From the NCBI RefSeq assembly GCF_018129385.1, contig NZ_JAFCLN010000029.1, positions 1 through 50,256 on the forward strand: a stretch of 50,256 nt of DNA, given 5' to 3'. The notes under the pieces are model-generated. The model did no database searches and was not told where the DNA came from. It was given only the letters and a program-made list of their open reading frames with translations. Positions 47,744 to 50,256 of the stretch are shown here, in pieces. Within the stretch, counting starts at the first letter, position 1. Every line of letters begins with the position of its first letter. A program made the translations under genes and the position numbers. This DNA comes from Bradyrhizobium lablabi. GTDB lineage: Bacteria; Pseudomonadota; Alphaproteobacteria; Rhizobiales; Xanthobacteraceae.

Positions 47744-48271
47744 GTGAGGCGTCAAACATCAACAAGCGGGATCAATCCCGCCGGGTCGAGCCGCGCATTG
47801 CGGCTCGACCCTCTTTCCCTTCCGCAGATCTTTGTCGCGCACGACATCCGCGCCGACGGCGGCGTGCGGAACGTCGAGATTCACCGCGAGCGCGTCGTGC
47901 TGCGCCGTGCCGTCCGCGGCATGCGGATGGCCGTCAATGTTCGCGTCAGCGATTTCCTCGGCATCGCGCTGCGCGGCCTCGACGACGAGGCGCAGATGCT
48001 GGTGCTGGCCCATCGCGATCCCTCGCTGACCATTCCGCTCGGCGTCAGCTCCGATCGCAGCGAGCTCGAATCCGCAGCGCAGATGTGGAGTGAGATCTTC
48101 GGCTTGCCGCAATTGCCGGAGCACAAGCCGCGCCAACCCGCAGCCCGCCGCCGCCGCCGCAATGCCATCCGCACCCGCCGCCCGAAATTTCTCGTGCGCC
48201 GCCGCGTAGGCAGCCCGCTCGGCGAACTCAGCATCCATCGCGGCGAACGCGAGATCATCGCGCGGGACTGA
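47744..48271 (+). CDS. DUF6101-family protein
   Basis: A 175-residue protein starting at GTG 47744 with GGGGAGA ten bases upstream. The core FVAHDIRADGGVRNVEIHRE, RVVLRRAVRGMRMAVNVRVS and DFLGIALRG through LVLAHRDPSLTIPLGVSSDR looks like a beta-rich fold conserved in Bradyrhizobium; the C-terminus is very basic (PRQPAARRRRRNAIRTRRPK). I recall this family as DUF6101; its role is unknown. Two inverted repeats (CCGGGA/TCCCGG at 47710-47727 and one in the first codons) border the start. Confidence 0.82.
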   Translation: MRRQTSTSGINPAGSSRALRLDPLSLPQIFVAHDIRADGGVRNVEIHRERVVLRRAVRGMRMAVNVRVSDFLGIALRGLDDEAQMLVLAHRDPSLTIPLGVSSDRSELESAAQMWSEIFGLPQLPEHKPRQPAARRRRRNAIRTRRPKFLVRRRVGSPLGELSIHRGEREIIARD

Positions 48272-48318
48272 GCGGAGCCGATGACGTCGCCATCGGCTCC
48301 ACGCGTGTGAGGTGACGT

Positions 48319-49077
48319 TTGCAGTATGCGGAACCACCGCGAAAATCACGCGGTCTCGTCCAGGTCCGAAAGCCGGACCGGAAACCTTCCCGCGTCGACA
48401 AGCTCGAACTCTGGCTGTCAAGGGGCCGGAAGATTGACGGGCTTTGGGTGGGGACGATGGAAAGCGATCCTGGTCCCGCCCTGAGGCGCGTCGAAGAGGC
48501 GCTGCAACTGATCCAGCGCCACGATGCACTCAACTATTCCCGCATCACACGCCATCTCGATCGAATATGGGTGCACGTCATTGCTAGCGCTCAAGCGCAT
48601 TACGACAGGTCGTTGAACGCCTGTGTCATCGATGAGCGCTACGCGCTCGGGGAAGCGATGACGCTCGAGAAGCTCGCCTCCACCATCGTGCATGAGGCAA
48701 CCCATGCGCGGCTGGAGGGATGGGGAATCGTCTACGTCGAAGAGAGGCGCGCCCGGATCGAAGCGATTTGTCTCCGGCGCGAGCTGCGCTTTGCAGCCAA
48801 GCTGCCGGACGGCGAGCCTCTACGGGACGAGATCGTGCGGACACTAGAGTGGTGCGCCGCCAATTCCGATCAGCTTTCCGACGCGCGATTTCGCGAACGT
48901 GACGATCAGGGACAACCCGAGACATTGCGCTATCTCGGCGCCCCGGCGTGGCTCATCGGCTTCCTGATGCGAATCGTCCGGAGGCGGCGCTTGCGCACCG
49001 AATCACGCGCACAGCCCTCAAACGAAAAACCTCCGGCAGGGCATTGCCGGAGGTTTCGGAGGTATAACATTAAGTAG
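48319..49077 (+). CDS. Hypothetical protein with HExxH motif (putative zinc metallopeptidase)
   Basis: A 252-residue protein. TTG at 48319 is taken as start because GAGGTGA lies just upstream and the conserved-looking KLELWLSRGRKIDGLW comes before the first ATG at 48457. The segment MTLEKLASTIVHEATHARLE carries H125-E126-x-x-H129, and Glu148 in RARIEAICLRREL lies where the third zinc ligand of gluzincin-like enzymes could be. The last part includes a hydrophobic stretch (YLGAPAWLIGFLMRIV) followed by Arg residues. Peptidase activity is inferred from the motif only. The final 17 codons run through a terminator hairpin, suggesting that the original stop was lost. Confidence 0.72.
   Translation: MQYAEPPRKSRGLVQVRKPDRKPSRVDKLELWLSRGRKIDGLWVGTMESDPGPALRRVEEALQLIQRHDALNYSRITRHLDRIWVHVIASAQAHYDRSLNACVIDERYALGEAMTLEKLASTIVHEATHARLEGWGIVYVEERRARIEAICLRRELRFAAKLPDGEPLRDEIVRTLEWCAANSDQLSDARFRERDDQGQPETLRYLGAPAWLIGFLMRIVRRRRLRTESRAQPSNEKPPAGHCRRFRRYNIK
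49027..49056. terminator. Bidirectional-type terminator hairpin overlapping the 3' end of the HExxH gene
   Basis: AAACCTCCGGCA (49027-49038) and TGCCGGAGGTTT (49045-49056) form a perfect 12-base stem with a 6-base loop; A-rich before and T-rich after. It lies inside the last codons of the plus-strand gene. Confidence 0.75.
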
Positions 49078-49221
49078 GTTGTGTCTCCTTGAGACCAGTC
49101 GCCGCCAAAGGATTTGCCGGCTTCCCTACGGCTTGAATAATACATGAGTTACTCAATTAAGTGCAATACCTGAATTTGTAACGAGCCGAGAATCCTTCGA
49201 CAGAAAAGCGGATCCTTCAAC

Positions 49222-49249
49222 AAAAAACCCCGGCAATTTCTTGCCGGGG
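49222..49249 (-). terminator. Rho-independent terminator of the porin gene
   Basis: CCCCGGCAA (49228-49236) and TTGCCGGGG (49241-49249) form a 9-base stem with 4-base loop; on the minus strand it is followed by six T (49222-49227). It lies 37 bases after the porin stop. Confidence 0.88.
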
Positions 49250-49285
49250 CTTCTGTCGATCGGAGCTCCCTTGCGGGAGACGTGA

Positions 49286-50256
49286 TCAGAAGTTGCGCTG
49301 AGCGCGGACGTTCAGGAACACCGTGCTCTGGTCCTTGAACTCGTACAGAGCGGCCGGCTTCGGAGCAGCCGGGGTGAACACCGAGCTGCCCTCCATCTTC
49401 TGGTCGAGGAAGAAGGCACCGACTTCAGCCGAGAACGTCAGGTTCTTGACCGGAGTCCAGCGGGTGGTCAGACCGATCTGGGCGAAGTTCCAGTCGGGAT
49501 TGCACGAGTAGGTGCCGACACCGGCCGCACCGGTCTGACCCGGGTGGGTCGCAGCGAAGCCGTTGCAGATGATGCCCTTGGCCGATCCGATGCCGGCGAG
49601 GTTGTCGTTGGCGCCGCCGTCATACTTGACCTGACCGTAGCTGCCCCACAGCGAGGACGACCAGTAGGGGTCCCAGTTGTGGTTGAAGGCGCCACGAACA
49701 CCCCAGGCCTTGGTCAGGATGAGACCGGAGCCAGCGCCGCCGAGAAGAGGACCACCACCAAACGAACCGGGAGGAGCGAAGACAGCGTCAGACGTGCCAC
49801 CGAAACCAACGCTCTGGTAGCCGATGCCCGATCCACCGAACATCGCGATGCTCGGCGAAGTGCCCGAGGTCGAGACCACCTGCTTGGTGTCGCCGATGGC
49901 GTAGGTCGCGTCGATCTTGAAGTCGTCGCCAGGACCGGTCGGCAGATTCTTGATCTGCAACGCAGCCATCACCGAACCGCCCCACTTGTCTTCGGGGTGG
50001 CCGCTGATTTCGGACAGGGCGTTCGGCGCGCCGCCGGCGCTCAGGTTGTTGTACGAGGCGTTCACGAGGTGAGCCGATCCCGACACCTGGAAGAGACCCC
50101 AAGCCTGGTCGACACGGATGCGGCCGACGATGTCGGGAGCATGCGTGCCGCCGTACGAATTGGTGCCGGTGCCGCTGGCGCCGATGGCAAGAGCAGTAGA
50201 GGCGTTCCAAATCGCGGTGCGGTTGAACACGGTCGGATCATCGAGACCGATGCTGG
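49286..50256 (-). CDS. Outer-membrane porin (Porin_2 type), 5' end beyond the window
   Basis: The C-terminal 323 residues of a general porin; the frame continues past the window edge (SIGLDDPTVFNR), so the N-terminus with signal peptide is missing. The pattern is alternating amphipathic strands with turns rich in Gly, Ser, Asn and Asp (for example WDPYWSSSLWGSYGQVKYDG), and the protein ends in VFLNVRAQRNF with the terminal Phe required for outer-membrane assembly. This fits the Rhizobiales porin family (Omp2b/RopA-like). Codon use is biased, as in highly expressed genes, and a strong terminator follows. The Met near 50230 is an internal codon, not the start. Confidence 0.93.
   Translation of the reverse strand, partial: SIGLDDPTVFNRTAIWNASTALAIGASGTGTNSYGGTHAPDIVGRIRVDQAWGLFQVSGSAHLVNASYNNLSAGGAPNALSEISGHPEDKWGGSVMAALQIKNLPTGPGDDFKIDATYAIGDTKQVVSTSGTSPSIAMFGGSGIGYQSVGFGGTSDAVFAPPGSFGGGPLLGGAGSGLILTKAWGVRGAFNHNWDPYWSSSLWGSYGQVKYDGGANDNLAGIGSAKGIICNGFAATHPGQTGAAGVGTYSCNPDWNFAQIGLTTRWTPVKNLTFSAEVGAFFLDQKMEGSSVFTPAAPKPAALYEFKDQSTVFLNVRAQRNF

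Noticed and set aside
1..50256. tRNA, rRNA and tmRNA genes
   Set aside because: No cloverleaf with a TTCGAATCC-type arm or rRNA-like segment was noticed; a scan with a covariance model would be decisive.

Overview
The window looks like a chromosomal segment of a Bradyrhizobium-type alphaproteobacterium (Nitrobacteraceae/Rhizobiales). The evidence is high GC, families typical of that group (DUF2093, DUF4170, DUF6101, a DUF6894-like fragment, RHH_4-type protein, Porin_2-type porin, TipF-like EAL protein), a haloacetate dehalogenase that matches, from memory, Rhodopseudomonas palustris RPA1163 at nearly all active-site positions, and the many palindromic intergenic repeats seen in these genomes. 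No rRNA, tRNA, CRISPR array or complete insertion sequence was found.

Layout. 1-7.4 kb: a small membrane protein and a YihY/BrkB protein (overlapping ATGA), a TipF-like degenerate EAL protein, a HAD-IIA hydrolase, a single-domain CheY-type regulator, RibF, a HigBA-like toxin-antitoxin locus whose toxin is frameshifted, and a Maa-type O-acetyltransferase. 7.4-16.7 kb: a cupin protein, then ileS (with a long Lys/Ala-rich tail) abutting lspA, a secreted hypothetical protein, a pair of M16 peptidase subunits and arfB. 16.8-21.1 kb: a small secreted protein, then a cytochrome c / VOC protein / gluconate-dehydrogenase-subunit-3-like / GMC oxidoreductase cluster with a clear terminator, and a ribbon-helix-helix protein. 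21.4-27.2 kb: mutL, a stand-alone winged-helix-like small gene, a GFA-type protein and a 917-residue RTX-like protein built of about 200-residue repeated modules.

27.2-37.4 kb: RNA-modification genes rsmD, an RluB-type pseudouridine synthase with a very long Arg/Asp/Gly-rich leader, and tadA; a fluoroacetate-dehalogenase homologue; an ACAD10/11-like acyl-CoA dehydrogenase; small GYD and hypothetical genes; and the divergent pair purD/xseA. 37.4-41.6 kb is an accessory-looking stretch of very small genes (cold-shock protein, ribbon-helix-helix-like protein, two tiny one-helix membrane proteins, a zinc-ribbon-like protein, a frameshifted DUF6894-like gene). 41.6-47.4 kb is an envelope block on the minus strand reading pmbA-cysQ-DUF4170-DUF374 acyltransferase-waaA-lpxK, with overlapping starts and stops, facing a DUF2093 gene. 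The window ends with a DUF6101 gene, an HExxH-containing protein and the 3' part of a general porin that runs off the edge.

Working together: waaA, lpxK and the DUF374 acyltransferase serve lipid A/Kdo synthesis; ileS, arfB, tadA, rsmD and the RluB-type enzyme serve translation; the cytochrome/subunit-3/GMC genes look like a periplasmic dehydrogenase feeding electrons to a c-type cytochrome. Intergenic space is dominated by at least seven families of palindromic repeats. All assignments come from reading the sequence and remembered family motifs; no database search was run.
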